Counted from the stretch's first letter, positions 1 through 7,902 are shown. The stretch: 64,000 nt of DNA from Methylosinus sp. PW1 (GCF_000745215.1 NZ_JQNK01000009.1:2356001-2420000); one strand, 5' to 3'. Notes: generated by a model from the sequence alone, not told the origin. Numbers and translations: made by a program.

Positions 1-1
1 G

Positions 2-415
2 CTCACCGCGTTGCTGCGGCGCGCGGCGGGCGAGCCGGGCCTTCTGCAAGGGCTGCGCTGCTTTTTCACATCGCTGCGCAATGTGCCTGTGCTGGTGCGC
101 GTCAATGCGTTGACGCGCACTTTCGGATTGGCCAATTTCACTTATGCGGTGACGCTCGCCGCGCAGTCGCGTGGCCTCGCCACCTGCATCCAATCCAATT
201 ATCTCAATGTGCAGCGCGATCTTCGACGCTATCTCGGCCTCGGCGCGGAGATCGACATCGTCGCTTCCATATTGATCGGCTATGAGGCCGATGACGCGCT
301 GCCGGCGCCGGAGATGTTCCGAACGCGCAAGCCCGTCGCGGTCGATTGGATCGAGACGACGCCCGGAAACGTCGCAGCACGTCGCGACGAGCGGGTTTTC
401 GAAGCGGCCCAGTGA
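2..415 (+). CDS. Nitroreductase-family protein, C-terminal part (cut by window start)
   Basis: The reading frame is open to the window edge, so the N-terminus is missing and no start can be chosen. The visible 137 or so residues contain a helix of the type AVTLAAQSRGLATC followed by LGLGAEIDIVASILIGY and a basic tail with RTRKPVAVDW. This is the usual C-terminal pattern of FMN-dependent nitroreductase-like proteins. The FMN-binding N-terminal half cannot be seen, so the reaction and substrate are unknown. It ends 11 bp before the convergent end of the ABC permease gene. The family call is moderate and rests on the C-terminal pattern only. Confidence 0.5.
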   Translation, partial: LTALLRRAAGEPGLLQGLRCFFTSLRNVPVLVRVNALTRTFGLANFTYAVTLAAQSRGLATCIQSNYLNVQRDLRRYLGLGAEIDIVASILIGYEADDALPAPEMFRTRKPVAVDWIETTPGNVAARRDERVFEAAQ

Positions 416-426
416 GCGCGGGCGGC

Positions 427-1251
427 TCAGCCGCCCTTGCGCATCAGCATTCCCTTGGCGGGATCATAGGCGATGAGCGCGCCGGCGGAGAAGAAGGTCG
501 TGTAGCCGGCGACGGCGGCGAGCGAGTCCCAGGAGATTTTCTCATAAAAGGCGAAGCGGATCAGCTCCACCGCATGGGTGAAAGGATTGACGAGGCAAAT
601 CCAATAGAGCACGGGGCTCGACTCCTGCACGCGCCACAGCGGATAGAGCGCGGAAGAGGCGAAGAACATCGGGAAGATGACGAAATTCATCACGCCCGCG
701 AAATTCTCGAGCTGCTTGATCGCGGAGGAGAGCAGCATGCCGAGCGCGCCGAACATCAGTCCCGCGAGCACGAGGGCGGGCAGCACGGTGAGATAGCCGA
801 GCGGCGTCGGCGGCTCGATCTCCCAGAAATAGGCGATGAAGAGATAGGCGTAGACTTGCAATATCGACACGGCGACGCCGGCGAGAAGCTTGGCGCCGAG
901 CAGATACCATCGCGGAAAAGGCGAGACCAGTAGCGTGCGCATATTGCCCATCTCGCGGTCATAGACCATTGAGAGTGAGGACTGCATGCCGTTGAATAGC
1001 TGGATCATCGCCATCAATCCCGGCGTGATATAGACCTCATAGAGGACATAGGTTTCATAGGGCGGGATGATGGAGACGCCGAGCACTTGGCGAAAGCCGG
1101 CGGCGAAGATGAGCAGCCAGACGAGCGGCCGCACCAGCGCGGAGACGAAGCGCTCGCGCTGATGTAGGAAACGCAAAGCTTCGCGCCAGATCACGCCGGC
1201 GAGGCAGATGGCGTATTGGCGCGCGGTGAAGCCGCTTGTTTCGCGCATCAT
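427..1251 (-). CDS. ABC-2 type permease of the PQQ-associated (lut-like) transporter
   Basis: This 274-residue membrane protein has the layout of an ABC-2 permease. A cytoplasmic N-terminal helix contains REALRFLHQRERF, then come about six hydrophobic segments. The conserved loop MVYDREMGNMRTLLVSPFPRW lies near residues 95-115 and the last helix lies near residue 250. It is the membrane subunit for the ATPase encoded just upstream and is the last gene of the minus-strand operon starting at the lanM-like gene. A 58-bp inverted repeat separates it from the ATPase gene, which could attenuate or stabilise the message. Permeases of this type are known next to PQQ-alcohol dehydrogenase and lut loci. 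The transported substrate is inferred, not shown. Two in-frame ATGs (1251 and 1248) are both possible starts. Confidence 0.85.
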   Translation of the reverse strand: MMRETSGFTARQYAICLAGVIWREALRFLHQRERFVSALVRPLVWLLIFAAGFRQVLGVSIIPPYETYVLYEVYITPGLMAMIQLFNGMQSSLSMVYDREMGNMRTLLVSPFPRWYLLGAKLLAGVAVSILQVYAYLFIAYFWEIEPPTPLGYLTVLPALVLAGLMFGALGMLLSSAIKQLENFAGVMNFVIFPMFFASSALYPLWRVQESSPVLYWICLVNPFTHAVELIRFAFYEKISWDSLAAVAGYTTFFSAGALIAYDPAKGMLMRKGG

Positions 1252-1269
1252 AGAAATTCCATTCTGAGA

Positions 1270-1327
1270 GCGAGCCTGAAGGCTCGCGGTCCATGGCGTG
1301 AGGCGGACCGCGAGCCTTCAGGCTCGC
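1270..1327. repeat. Palindromic repeat family B, copy 1
   Basis: Two perfect 23-nt arms (1270-1292 and 1305-1327) flank a 12-nt loop. The left arm begins GCGAGCCTGAAGGCTCGC and ends CGGTCC. Within each arm GCGAGCC and GGCTCGC also pair, so the element can fold as one long hairpin or as two small ones. A near-identical core recurs at 53678-53747. Copy 1 lies between the ABC ATPase and permease genes of one operon. It would therefore be transcribed and form a strong mRNA hairpin. Confidence 0.85.
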
Positions 1328-1342
1328 ATCGCAAGGGCCGCA

Positions 1343-2095
1343 TCACGCCGCGTCCCGCGCCTTCGCGCCGGTCAGGCGCTCGAAGGCGGCGCCGATGTTG
1401 TCGGTTTTTGTCGCCGCCATGATATTGGCCGATGTGTCGGCGGCCAGCACCTTGCCCTGATGCAGCACGACGACATCGTCGCTCGGCGTCACCTCGTCGA
1501 TGAGATGCGTGGTCCACAGCACGGCGAGCTTGCGCTCGGAGACGAGCGCGCGCACTTGCGCGAGAATATCGGCGCGCGCCTTTATGTCGAGGCCGACGGT
1601 CGGCTCGTCGAGCAGCAGCAGGCGCGGCTCGTGCAGCAGCGCGCGCAATATTTCGACGCGGCGCATTTGGCCGCCAGAGAGATCGCGCGCCTTGTCCTTG
1701 GCGCGATCGGCGAGGCCGGCGCGCTCCAGCAGCGCGGCGCCGCGTCGCTTCGCCTCGCCGGCTCCTATGCCGTGCAGCGCGGCGTGATAGATGAAATTCT
1801 GCATCACGCTCAATTCGAGATCGAGCGTGCGCGCCTGGAAGACGACGCCGAGCCGGCGCAGCGCCGCGCCGCTCTCGCGCGCGACGTCATGGCCGAAGAT
1901 CGCGATCTTTCCCTCGCGCGCGGCGTAGAGACGCGTGATGAGCGAGAAGAGCGTGCTCTTGCCGGCGCCATTGAGGCCGAGCAGCACGGTGAAGCTTCCC
2001 GCCGCGACGGAGAAGCTCACATCGTCCAGCGCGCGCCGCGCGCCATAGCTGTGGCCGATATGCGCGACGTCGAGCGCGAACGGTTCCGCGCTCAT
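1343..2095 (-). CDS. ABC transporter ATP-binding protein, PQQ-associated (lut-like) set
   Basis: This 250-residue nucleotide-binding subunit has Walker A GLNGAGKST at residues 40-48, a Q-loop VVFQART, the ABC signature LSGGQMRR near residue 140, Walker B LLLLDEPTVGLD near 160 and the H-loop TTHLIDE near 195. It would power the ABC-2 permease encoded downstream. Its ATG overlaps the TGA of the beta-propeller gene (ATGA at 2095-2092), which indicates translational coupling. The VGLD form after Walker B and the ABC-2 partner fit the export-type ATPase family linked to PQQ alcohol dehydrogenases and lanthanide loci. Direction of transport cannot be decided from sequence. Confidence 0.9.
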   Translation of the reverse strand: MSAEPFALDVAHIGHSYGARRALDDVSFSVAAGSFTVLLGLNGAGKSTLFSLITRLYAAREGKIAIFGHDVARESGAALRRLGVVFQARTLDLELSVMQNFIYHAALHGIGAGEAKRRGAALLERAGLADRAKDKARDLSGGQMRRVEILRALLHEPRLLLLDEPTVGLDIKARADILAQVRALVSERKLAVLWTTHLIDEVTPSDDVVVLHQGKVLAADTSANIMAATKTDNIGAAFERLTGAKARDAA

Positions 2096-3222
2096 TTGGT
2101 GGCGACCGCAATGCCCCAGGGGAAGGCGCCCACGGGAATGGACTTCAGCACTTTCAGGCTGGCGGCGTCGACGATGGAGATGTCATTGGAGACGCCATTG
2201 GCGGTCAGGAGATATTTCTCGTCCGGCGTGAAGGCGAGATGCCAGACGCGCTGGCCGACGAGCAGATATTTTTCGATCTTTTTCGTCGCTGTGTCGATGA
2301 CGGCGACGCGATTGGCCGGGCCGAGCGCGACGAAGGCGCGCTTGCCGTCATTGGTGAAGGCGATGCCGATCGGCTGGATCGCCTCCTTGGAGAGGCCCGG
2401 AATCTCGAAGCGGATTTTCTGCGTCACCTTATGGCTCTGCGGATCGATGACGGCGACGGTGCCGCCGATCTCCGATGACACCCACAGCTCGGACGCGTCC
2501 GGCTTGAAGGCGGCGAAGCGCGGGCGCGCGTCGACGAGCACATTGGCGATGATCTGCTTCGTCTGCGTGTCGATGAGATGCGCCATATTGGTGGTCTCGG
2601 ACGTGTTGACGAGAATGCGTCCGTCCGGGCTCACCGCCATGCCTTCCGGCTCGACGCCGACAGGCACGTCGCCCACTTGGCGCTTGGTCTTGGTGTCGAT
2701 CATGGTGACGAGATTGTCGTTCTCGTTGGACACATAGACCGTCTTGCCGTCGGGGCTCAATATCATCAGCTCTGGATCGGGGCCGGAGGGCAGATTGCCG
2801 GTGATCTTGAGCGTCTTGGTGTCGAGCACCTGAATCGTGTCGTCGTCGCCGGCGCAGATATAGACCTCGGAATTATCCTTGGAGATCTCTATGCCGCGCG
2901 GCCTGCGCCCGACCTTGATGGTCTTGATCGCCTCCATCTTGTCGGTGTCGATGATGGTGACGCTATTGCCTTTCTCATTGCTGACATAGGCGGTGAAGGC
3001 CTGAGCGGGAGAGGCGAGAAGAAGAGCGAAAATAGCGAGCGGCTGAACCAGCGCGCTCCCCTTCTCCCACTTGTGGGAGAAGGTGTCGCGCGAATGCGCG
3101 ACGGATGAGGGCGAGCCGCCGAGCTGTCTCGAACGGACCCTCATCCGACCCGGCTGCGCCGGGCCACCTTCTCCCGTAAACGGGAGAAGGAATCGCGCGC
3201 CGAGATTTCTGATCGTTTTCAT
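2092..3222 (-). CDS. Secreted YVTN-type beta-propeller protein with a repeat inserted in its leader
   Basis: This protein of about 376 residues contains repeated YVSNEKGNSVTIIDT-like blades covering its whole length after residue 75. That is the seven-bladed YVTN propeller found with PQQ/lut ABC systems, where it acts in the periplasm. The start at 3222 overlaps the TGA of the upstream gene (ATGA), which supports this codon. The first residues MKTIRNLGA are followed by about 45 residues encoded by a dispersed palindromic repeat (3060-3190). Only then does the hydrophobic core LAIFALLLASPAQA (residues 62-75) of a signal peptide appear. No ATG, GTG or TTG lies in frame between the repeat and that core. 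The leader therefore seems to be translated through the repeat, unless an internal ATG inside it (3144) is used. Confidence 0.8.
   Translation of the reverse strand: MKTIRNLGARFLLPFTGEGGPAQPGRMRVRSRQLGGSPSSVAHSRDTFSHKWEKGSALVQPLAIFALLLASPAQAFTAYVSNEKGNSVTIIDTDKMEAIKTIKVGRRPRGIEISKDNSEVYICAGDDDTIQVLDTKTLKITGNLPSGPDPELMILSPDGKTVYVSNENDNLVTMIDTKTKRQVGDVPVGVEPEGMAVSPDGRILVNTSETTNMAHLIDTQTKQIIANVLVDARPRFAAFKPDASELWVSSEIGGTVAVIDPQSHKVTQKIRFEIPGLSKEAIQPIGIAFTNDGKRAFVALGPANRVAVIDTATKKIEKYLLVGQRVWHLAFTPDEKYLLTANGVSNDISIVDAASLKVLKSIPVGAFPWGIAVATK
3060..3190. repeat. Palindromic repeat family A, copy 1 (inside a coding region)
   Basis: A mosaic of hairpins is bounded on both sides by CCTTCTCCC...GGGAGAAGG units. 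Inner pairs are GTCGCGC/GCGCGAC and GGATGAGGG/CCCTCATCC, plus a CCGGC/GCCGG stem. The same architecture occurs at 7076, 10923, 15702, 38854 and 51961. This copy lies in frame within the 5' part of the beta-propeller gene. The other copies are intergenic. Confidence 0.85.
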
Positions 3223-4403
3223 TTCAGCCTGCATTTGGTTTCGGGCTTGTCGACGCCCAATGTGTCGAGCTCGGAGGTTTGATGCAGGAAGCCGTCCTGC
3301 GGCGACACCGAGACGATCATGCGGCCGTCGCCGAGCAGGATAGGCTGGCGCAGCTGACGATTCCAGGGCCGCAGCGACAGGCGCACGCCTTTGAAGGCCG
3401 CAATGGTGAATTCAGGACCCAAAAGATAGTCGCGCAGCGCCTTCGGATCAGCCGAGGCGGCGCGCGTGACGGCCTCGCCGACCATGCGCGCGGCGATCCA
3501 GGCCTGATGATCGCGCGCGTTCATGCCGCGATGAAACTGTGCGCGGAAGCGGTTTTGCAGCTGCACGGCGCCCCATTGCTCATGCGAGGCGTCCCAGCTC
3601 GTCGGAACGAGCCCCGCCGCGCCGGCGACCGGGCGCGGATCGAAAGTGCGATAGGGCAGATAATTGCCGAACACCTCGCTCTCGTCCGCGGCGATCAGCA
3701 CATCATAGCTGGCGCCCTGCGTCAGCGGCGGAATCAGCCGCTGTGTCTGCACGCTGCCGGAATCGGAGCGGCGCCCGCCCTCGGTGTCGACATAGACGCG
3801 CTCGTCGACGATCTTGGCGCCGAATTTCTTCGCGCTGGCGCGATAGGCGGCGGCGAGCAGCTCGTCCGCCGGGTGCGAGCCTTTGATGACGAGCCAGCGG
3901 CGCCATTGCTTCCAGACGAGATATTGCGCCAGCCCATCTGTGAGCATGGAGCGCGTCGGCGCGACATGAATGACATTGGCGCGGCAGTCTTCCTCGCGCA
4001 GCCTATCGTCCGCCGCGCTCACATTGAGGAGGAGCGCATCGCGCGTCCTCAGCGCGTCGGCGACATGCAGAAGATCGTCGGCGGAAAGATCGGCGAGTAT
4101 CGCCACGGCGCCCTGGTCGAGCAGCTTTTGCGCGGCGGCGACCGCGTCGTCGCCGGGCGCGAGCTTCTCGTCGATGGCCTCATAGCTCTGGCCGGTGAAC
4201 CGGCCTGTGGTGTTGTCGTCGGCGACGCCGATCAGCGCGCCGGCCAGAGTGTCGTCCTCGGCCGGGAGGTCGAGGATCGACAATGTTTCGCTGGAGTGCT
4301 GCTGGCGCAGCACGCCGAGCTTCACCCGCAGCGGCTCGGCGGCGGCGGGCGTTGTGGCGAGAATGGCGGCGACCGACGCCCCGATGACGCAACGCTTTAT
4401 CAT
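3219..4403 (-). CDS. Periplasmic binding protein of the PQQ-associated (lut-like) ABC transporter
   Basis: This 394-residue exported protein has the signal peptide MIKRCVIGASVAAILATTPAAA, with cleavage after residue 22 likely. The mature part resembles the branched-chain-amino-acid type of periplasmic binding protein: an LGVLRQQ strand, VAAAQKLLDQGAVAILADLSADD and a C-terminal lobe with MNARDHQAWIAARMVGEAV. This is the form found with PQQ-dependent alcohol dehydrogenase ABC systems and is equivalent in position to LutA. It follows the lanM-like gene by 28 bp and its stop overlaps the start of the beta-propeller gene, so it is in the same operon. Ligand specificity is unknown. A lanthanide-carrier complex is suggested only by the context. 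Confidence 0.82.
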   Translation of the reverse strand: MIKRCVIGASVAAILATTPAAAEPLRVKLGVLRQQHSSETLSILDLPAEDDTLAGALIGVADDNTTGRFTGQSYEAIDEKLAPGDDAVAAAQKLLDQGAVAILADLSADDLLHVADALRTRDALLLNVSAADDRLREEDCRANVIHVAPTRSMLTDGLAQYLVWKQWRRWLVIKGSHPADELLAAAYRASAKKFGAKIVDERVYVDTEGGRRSDSGSVQTQRLIPPLTQGASYDVLIAADESEVFGNYLPYRTFDPRPVAGAAGLVPTSWDASHEQWGAVQLQNRFRAQFHRGMNARDHQAWIAARMVGEAVTRAASADPKALRDYLLGPEFTIAAFKGVRLSLRPWNRQLRQPILLGDGRMIVSVSPQDGFLHQTSELDTLGVDKPETKCRLK

Positions 4404-4431
4404 GACGCTAGTCGGCCGCTCCTTCTTTCGC

Positions 4432-4836
4432 TCAGCGAATCAGCTTCAGCAGCGCCTGGCCCGCCTTGGACTTCAGCTCCTTGGCGTCGAGCGTGCCTTC
4501 GTCGTCCTTGTCCGCCGCCTTGAACAGCTTGGCGACGAGGGCGAGATATTCCTCTTTCGTGAGCGTTTTGTCATCGTCGGGATCGGCGGCGGCGAAATCT
4601 TTCTTGGAGATGCGCGCGCCGACCTCCTTGCGGTCGACCGTGCCGTCATTGTCCTTCTCGAGCTTGTCGAAGACGGCCGCCGCCGCCTTGCTCACTTCGG
4701 CGAGATCGAGCGTGCCGTCATTATCGGTGTCGAAGCTCTTGATCGGCGAAGGCGCGGCGAAAACCGGTTGCGCGACCATGGCCGATGCGAAGCAAAGTCC
4801 GGCGCCGAGAGCGATAATGTGAAATTTGGTCGTCAT
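4432..4836 (-). CDS. lanM: Lanmodulin-like EF-hand protein (periplasmic, four loops)
   Basis: This 134-residue protein has a signal peptide of about 27 residues ending PVFA and four 12-residue EF loops. Loop 1 is D36-E47, loop 2 E60-E71, loop 3 D85-E96 and loop 4 D109-E120. Only 12-13 residues separate the loops, the unusual close packing known from lanmodulin. The C-terminus KAGQALLKLIR also matches the lanmodulin tail. Known lanmodulin binds lanthanides very tightly and has proline at loop position 2. Here only loop 3 has it (DPDDDKTLTKEE), and loops 1, 2 and 4 have T, K and K. Loop 2 starts with Glu and loop 3 has Thr instead of Asp at position 9. Start 4836 has GGAGG 6 nt upstream. Metal preference could therefore be lanthanide or weaker and mixed. 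Confidence 0.8.
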   Translation of the reverse strand: MTTKFHIIALGAGLCFASAMVAQPVFAAPSPIKSFDTDNDGTLDLAEVSKAAAAVFDKLEKDNDGTVDRKEVGARISKKDFAAADPDDDKTLTKEEYLALVAKLFKAADKDDEGTLDAKELKSKAGQALLKLIR

Positions 4837-4876
4837 ACTTGCCTCCGTTTCCCGACGAATATCGCGAGATTCTCCC

Positions 4877-4905
4877 AATATAGTCGGAGCCGGCCGATCG
4901 CACAA
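4877..4905 (-). promoter_or_regulatory. Putative sigma-70 promoter of the lanM-lut-like operon
   Basis: On the minus strand TTGTGC (4905-4900) is separated by 17 nt from TATATT (4882-4877). The predicted start of transcription lies about 33 nt before the lanM-like ATG. The gap to the upstream kinase gene is only 93 bp, so read-through from the kinase is also possible. Confidence 0.5.
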
Positions 4906-4929
4906 AGCGTACCTTCGCGCATGGCTCCG

Positions 4930-6324
4930 CTACAGATCGTCGCTCTCGCGCTCTTCCGCCTCGGCCTCCTCCACCTCGGGCAGCGGCAGCAGCACCTCTA
5001 TCCGCGTGCCGCCCTCCGGCCGGCGCTCCATGCGCATCACGCCGCCGAGCGTATGAACGCGCTCGCTCATGCCGATGAGGCCGAGGCCGAATCTGCGCTC
5101 CTCCGGCAGGCCGACGCCATCGTCCTCGACGAGAACGCGCAGCGCTTCGGCGCCGGCGAGCTCGGGCGGAGCCTCGACGAATTCGAGCCGCGCCTCGGCG
5201 TTGGCGGCCGAAGAATGGCGGAAAATATTGGTGAGCGATTCCTGCACCACGCGATAGGCGGTGAGCGCGATCTTCTCGTCGAGGCAGGAGAGATCATGAG
5301 CGATGCGCAGCGACAGCCGCACATCGGCGCGGCTGCCGGTCCAGGAGGCGAAGAGCCCGCGCAACGCGGCCTCGAGGCCGAGCTCGCTCATCGCCGGCGG
5401 GCGCAGCCGCTCGAGCATTCGCCGCAGCAAGGTCTGCAGCGCCTGTCCGGCGGCGTCTATATTCGCGCAGGTGCGCCGCAGCAGCTCGGGATCGGGAAAA
5501 TTTCCCGAGGCGGCGGCGACGAGCGTCGCCGCGCCGGCGCGGATGGAGAAGAGACAAGGGCCGGCTTCGTCATGCAGATCGCGGGCGATGTCGCGACGCT
5601 CGGAATCCTGCACGGCGAACAGCCGATCGATGAGCGAATGATTCTCCTCCTTCACGCGATCGAGCGTCGCGGCGAGCGAATTGAGCTTTTGGGAAATATT
5701 CCTGAATTCGGAGGCGCCGCGCAGATCGAGACGCACATCCTTCTCGCCCGCCTCGAGCCGCGCCAAGCCGCGCCCCAGCGAATCGAAAGGCGAGAGCGTG
5801 CGGCTCAGCAGCGTCAGCACCAGCGCCAGCATCAGCAATGTGACGGCGAGGCTGATGGCGCCGAGCCATAAGAGGTCGGACCAGATCTCGGCGAGCTCGT
5901 CCACCGGATCGAAAATGATGGCGATATTGCCATATTGAACGTCGCCGATGCGTGCCGGAATGATGTCGATCTTGGGCGTCGGCGCGAACAGGCGCACGAA
6001 CCAGTCCGGCACGCCCGTCTGCATCTCCTTGCGCCACTTCGAGTCGAAGCTCGGGGCGATATCGTCATTGGGCAATATCTCTATCTCTATGTGGCGCAGA
6101 TTGCGCAGATTGTCGAACAGCCTGCGCAGCGAGGGGATAGGATCCTTGGTCTCCTGCACGCTGGCGAGCGCGGTCTCGACCAGCTCATGCGACAAATGCT
6201 CTATGCTCTCCGCTTCGGCGCGCACGCGCGGGCCGGCGTGGCCGATCATGATCGCCACATTGACCGCGAGCATAGCCGTGAGGACGATGGCGATGAGCCA
6301 GCCGAGCCTCGCCTTCAAGGACAT
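4930..6324 (-). CDS. NarL-type sensor histidine kinase, MoxY-like (pair 1)
   Basis: This 464-residue membrane kinase has TM1 at about residues 8-28, a periplasmic region to about 150, TM2 at 152-174 and a HAMP linker. A HisKA_3 dimerisation box [12 protein letters not shown] carries the phosphorylated His251. The HATPase domain has the N-box LTNIFRHS and G-boxes DDGVGLP and GLGLIGM. The N-terminal layout resembles LapD/MoxY-type sensors that control methanol dehydrogenase genes in methylotrophs. Start 6324 is preceded by GGGAG at 7 nt. Its partner is the divergent regulator at 6428. Downstream and in the same direction is the lanM-like operon, which suggests it senses or controls that process. 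The signal is unknown. Confidence 0.82.
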   Translation of the reverse strand: MSLKARLGWLIAIVLTAMLAVNVAIMIGHAGPRVRAEAESIEHLSHELVETALASVQETKDPIPSLRRLFDNLRNLRHIEIEILPNDDIAPSFDSKWRKEMQTGVPDWFVRLFAPTPKIDIIPARIGDVQYGNIAIIFDPVDELAEIWSDLLWLGAISLAVTLLMLALVLTLLSRTLSPFDSLGRGLARLEAGEKDVRLDLRGASEFRNISQKLNSLAATLDRVKEENHSLIDRLFAVQDSERRDIARDLHDEAGPCLFSIRAGAATLVAAASGNFPDPELLRRTCANIDAAGQALQTLLRRMLERLRPPAMSELGLEAALRGLFASWTGSRADVRLSLRIAHDLSCLDEKIALTAYRVVQESLTNIFRHSSAANAEARLEFVEAPPELAGAEALRVLVEDDGVGLPEERRFGLGLIGMSERVHTLGGVMRMERRPEGGTRIEVLLPLPEVEEAEAEERESDDL

Positions 6325-6368
6325 GGAACGCTCCCACTTTGGCGTCGCGTCGGCGCGAGCGCCGAAGA

Positions 6369-6398
6369 TTGACAAACAAGCTTTTGCATTCGCATAGT
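6369..6398 (+). promoter_or_regulatory. Putative promoter of response regulator 1
   Basis: TTGACA (6369-6374) is followed after 18 nt by CATAGT (6393-6398) in the divergent gap between kinase 1 and regulator 1. It lies about 30 nt upstream of the regulator start and faces it. Confidence 0.5.
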
Positions 6399-6427
6399 AA
6401 TCTTCTCTAGAACAATGGCTATGCCCG

Positions 6428-7060
6428 ATGCGCGTGCTGATCGTCGACGACCATCCCATGGTGATTGCCGGATGCCGCGGCATGTTGTCCGGGCAATCGG
6501 ACATAGAAGTGCTGGAGGCGCGTGACGCCGACGCCGCGCTCGAGGCGCATGCCTCCGCGCAGCCGGACGTCATTGTGCTCGACATAAATCTTCCGGGGCT
6601 CTCGGGCTTCGAGCTGCTGCGGCGCATGCTGAAGCGCAAGCCGGATACGAAGGCGATCGTCTTCACCATGAATGACGATCCTGTCTTCGCCGCGCGCTCC
6701 ATCGAGCATGGCGCCAAGGGCTATCTCGCCAAGAGCGAGGATCCGGCGCAATTCGTCAAGGCGGTGCGCATGGTCGCCGCGGGCGAGCGCTATCTCTCCA
6801 ATCAGGTGGCGCAAAAGCTCGCCTTCTTCGATCAGAAGCACGGCGCCAATCCGCTCGAGGGGCTGAGCGGCCGCGAGCTGGAGATTTTGCGCCTGCTGGC
6901 CGAAGGCAAGGGAATGGCGGAGATCGCGCATATCATGCGCGTGTCCTACAAGACGGTGGCGAATAGCTGCTCCTTGCTGAAGCGCAAGCTCGCCGCGCGC
7001 TCGCGCGCCGATCTCATCCGCATCGCCGTCGAGAATAAATTGGCGAAGGAATTGGTGTGA
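6428..7060 (+). CDS. LuxR/NarL-family response regulator, MoxX-like (pair 1)
   Basis: This 210-residue regulator has an N-terminal receiver domain with acidic pocket Asp7/Asp8, phosphoacceptor Asp52 in VLDINLPG and the conserved Lys in GYLAKSED. A C-terminal LuxR helix-turn-helix follows (LSGRELEILRLLAEGKGMAEIA, then VSYKTVANSCSLLKRKL). It is transcribed divergently from kinase 1 and would be phosphorylated by it. It is closely similar to the regulator at 7282-7902 in both domains, so the two are paralogues. The ribosome binding site is weak. MoxX-like control of methanol oxidation genes is inferred from the family and context. Confidence 0.88.
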   Translation: MRVLIVDDHPMVIAGCRGMLSGQSDIEVLEARDADAALEAHASAQPDVIVLDINLPGLSGFELLRRMLKRKPDTKAIVFTMNDDPVFAARSIEHGAKGYLAKSEDPAQFVKAVRMVAAGERYLSNQVAQKLAFFDQKHGANPLEGLSGRELEILRLLAEGKGMAEIAHIMRVSYKTVANSCSLLKRKLAARSRADLIRIAVENKLAKELV

Positions 7061-7075
7061 ATCTCGGCGCGCGCG

Positions 7076-7269
7076 CCTTCTCGCGCTCGTGGGAGAAGGC
7101 GGCCCTCGCGTCGGCGAGGGGCGGATGAGGGCGCATCGTGTTCAGAATTGCCGATTTATCCGCGCGGGAATTTTTAGACATTTCTATCGGGAAGTTTTGG
7201 AAGAAGGCGCTCTCGAGCCCTCATCCGTCGCGCATTCGCGCGACACCTTCTCCCGCGAGCGGGAGAAGG
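7076..7269. repeat. Palindromic repeat family A, copy 2
   Basis: It begins with CCTTCTCGCGCTCGTGGGAG and ends with CACCTTCTCCCGCGAGCGGG then AGAAGG. Between them are GGATGAGGG and CCCTCATCC half-sites. It fills most of the gap between the two convergent response-regulator genes and may act as a transcription stop for both. Confidence 0.8.
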
Positions 7270-7281
7270 GAGAAACGCCCT

Positions 7282-7902
7282 TCACGCCAGGCGCTGCTCT
7301 ATCGCTATGCGCACGAGATCCATGGGCGTGCGCGCGCCGAGCTTGCGCTTCAGCAGCGAGCATGTGTTGGCGATCGTCTTGTAGGACACATGCACCGCGT
7401 CGGCGATCTCGGTCATGCTCGAGCCCTTGCCGAGCAGGCGTAAAATCTCCAGCTCGCGCGAGCTCAGCTCCGCCAGAGGATTGGCGAGCGCCGCGGTCTT
7501 GTCGAAGGCGAGCCGATTGGCGAGCCGCGGCATCATGAACACGCCGCCCGCCGCCACCTCGCGCACCGCGCGCAGCAGCAGAAACGGATCGTCGTTCTTC
7601 GTCACATAGCCGCGGGCGCCGGCCTCTATCGCGCGCGCGGCGAAGATCGGATCGTCGTTCATGGAAAAGATGACGATGCGCGCCTCTTCGTCGTGGCGCA
7701 GCATGCGGCGCGTCAGCTCGAAGCCGGAGGCGCCCGGGAGGTTGATGTCGACGACGGAAATATCCGGCCGCCATTCGACGAAGAGCGTCAGCGCCGTCTC
7801 CGCGTCGCCGGCGTCGCGCGCTTCTATGTCGCCTTCGCCGGAGAGCATGGAAGCGCAGCCGGAGACGATGATCGGATGATCGTCGACGATCAGGACACGC
7901 AT
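7282..7902 (-). CDS. LuxR/NarL-family response regulator, MoxX-like (pair 2)
   Basis: This 206-residue paralogue of the 6428-7060 regulator keeps the same landmarks: Asp7/Asp8, phosphoacceptor Asp52 in VVDINLPG, Lys in GYVTKNDD and a LuxR HTH with LSSRELEILRLLGKG and VSYKTIANTCSLLKRKL. The HTH recognition helices of the two regulators are nearly the same, so they may share DNA targets. It is divergent from kinase 2 (8012) and convergent with regulator 1. Its role is inferred from its kinase partner and family. Confidence 0.88.
   Translation of the reverse strand: MRVLIVDDHPIIVSGCASMLSGEGDIEARDAGDAETALTLFVEWRPDISVVDINLPGASGFELTRRMLRHDEEARIVIFSMNDDPIFAARAIEAGARGYVTKNDDPFLLLRAVREVAAGGVFMMPRLANRLAFDKTAALANPLAELSSRELEILRLLGKGSSMTEIADAVHVSYKTIANTCSLLKRKLGARTPMDLVRIAIEQRLA

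Noticed and set aside
3279..4523. A 414-codon plus-strand frame over the binding-protein and lanM-like genes
   Set aside because: The opposite strand holds coupled genes with signal peptides and domains; this frame has neither.
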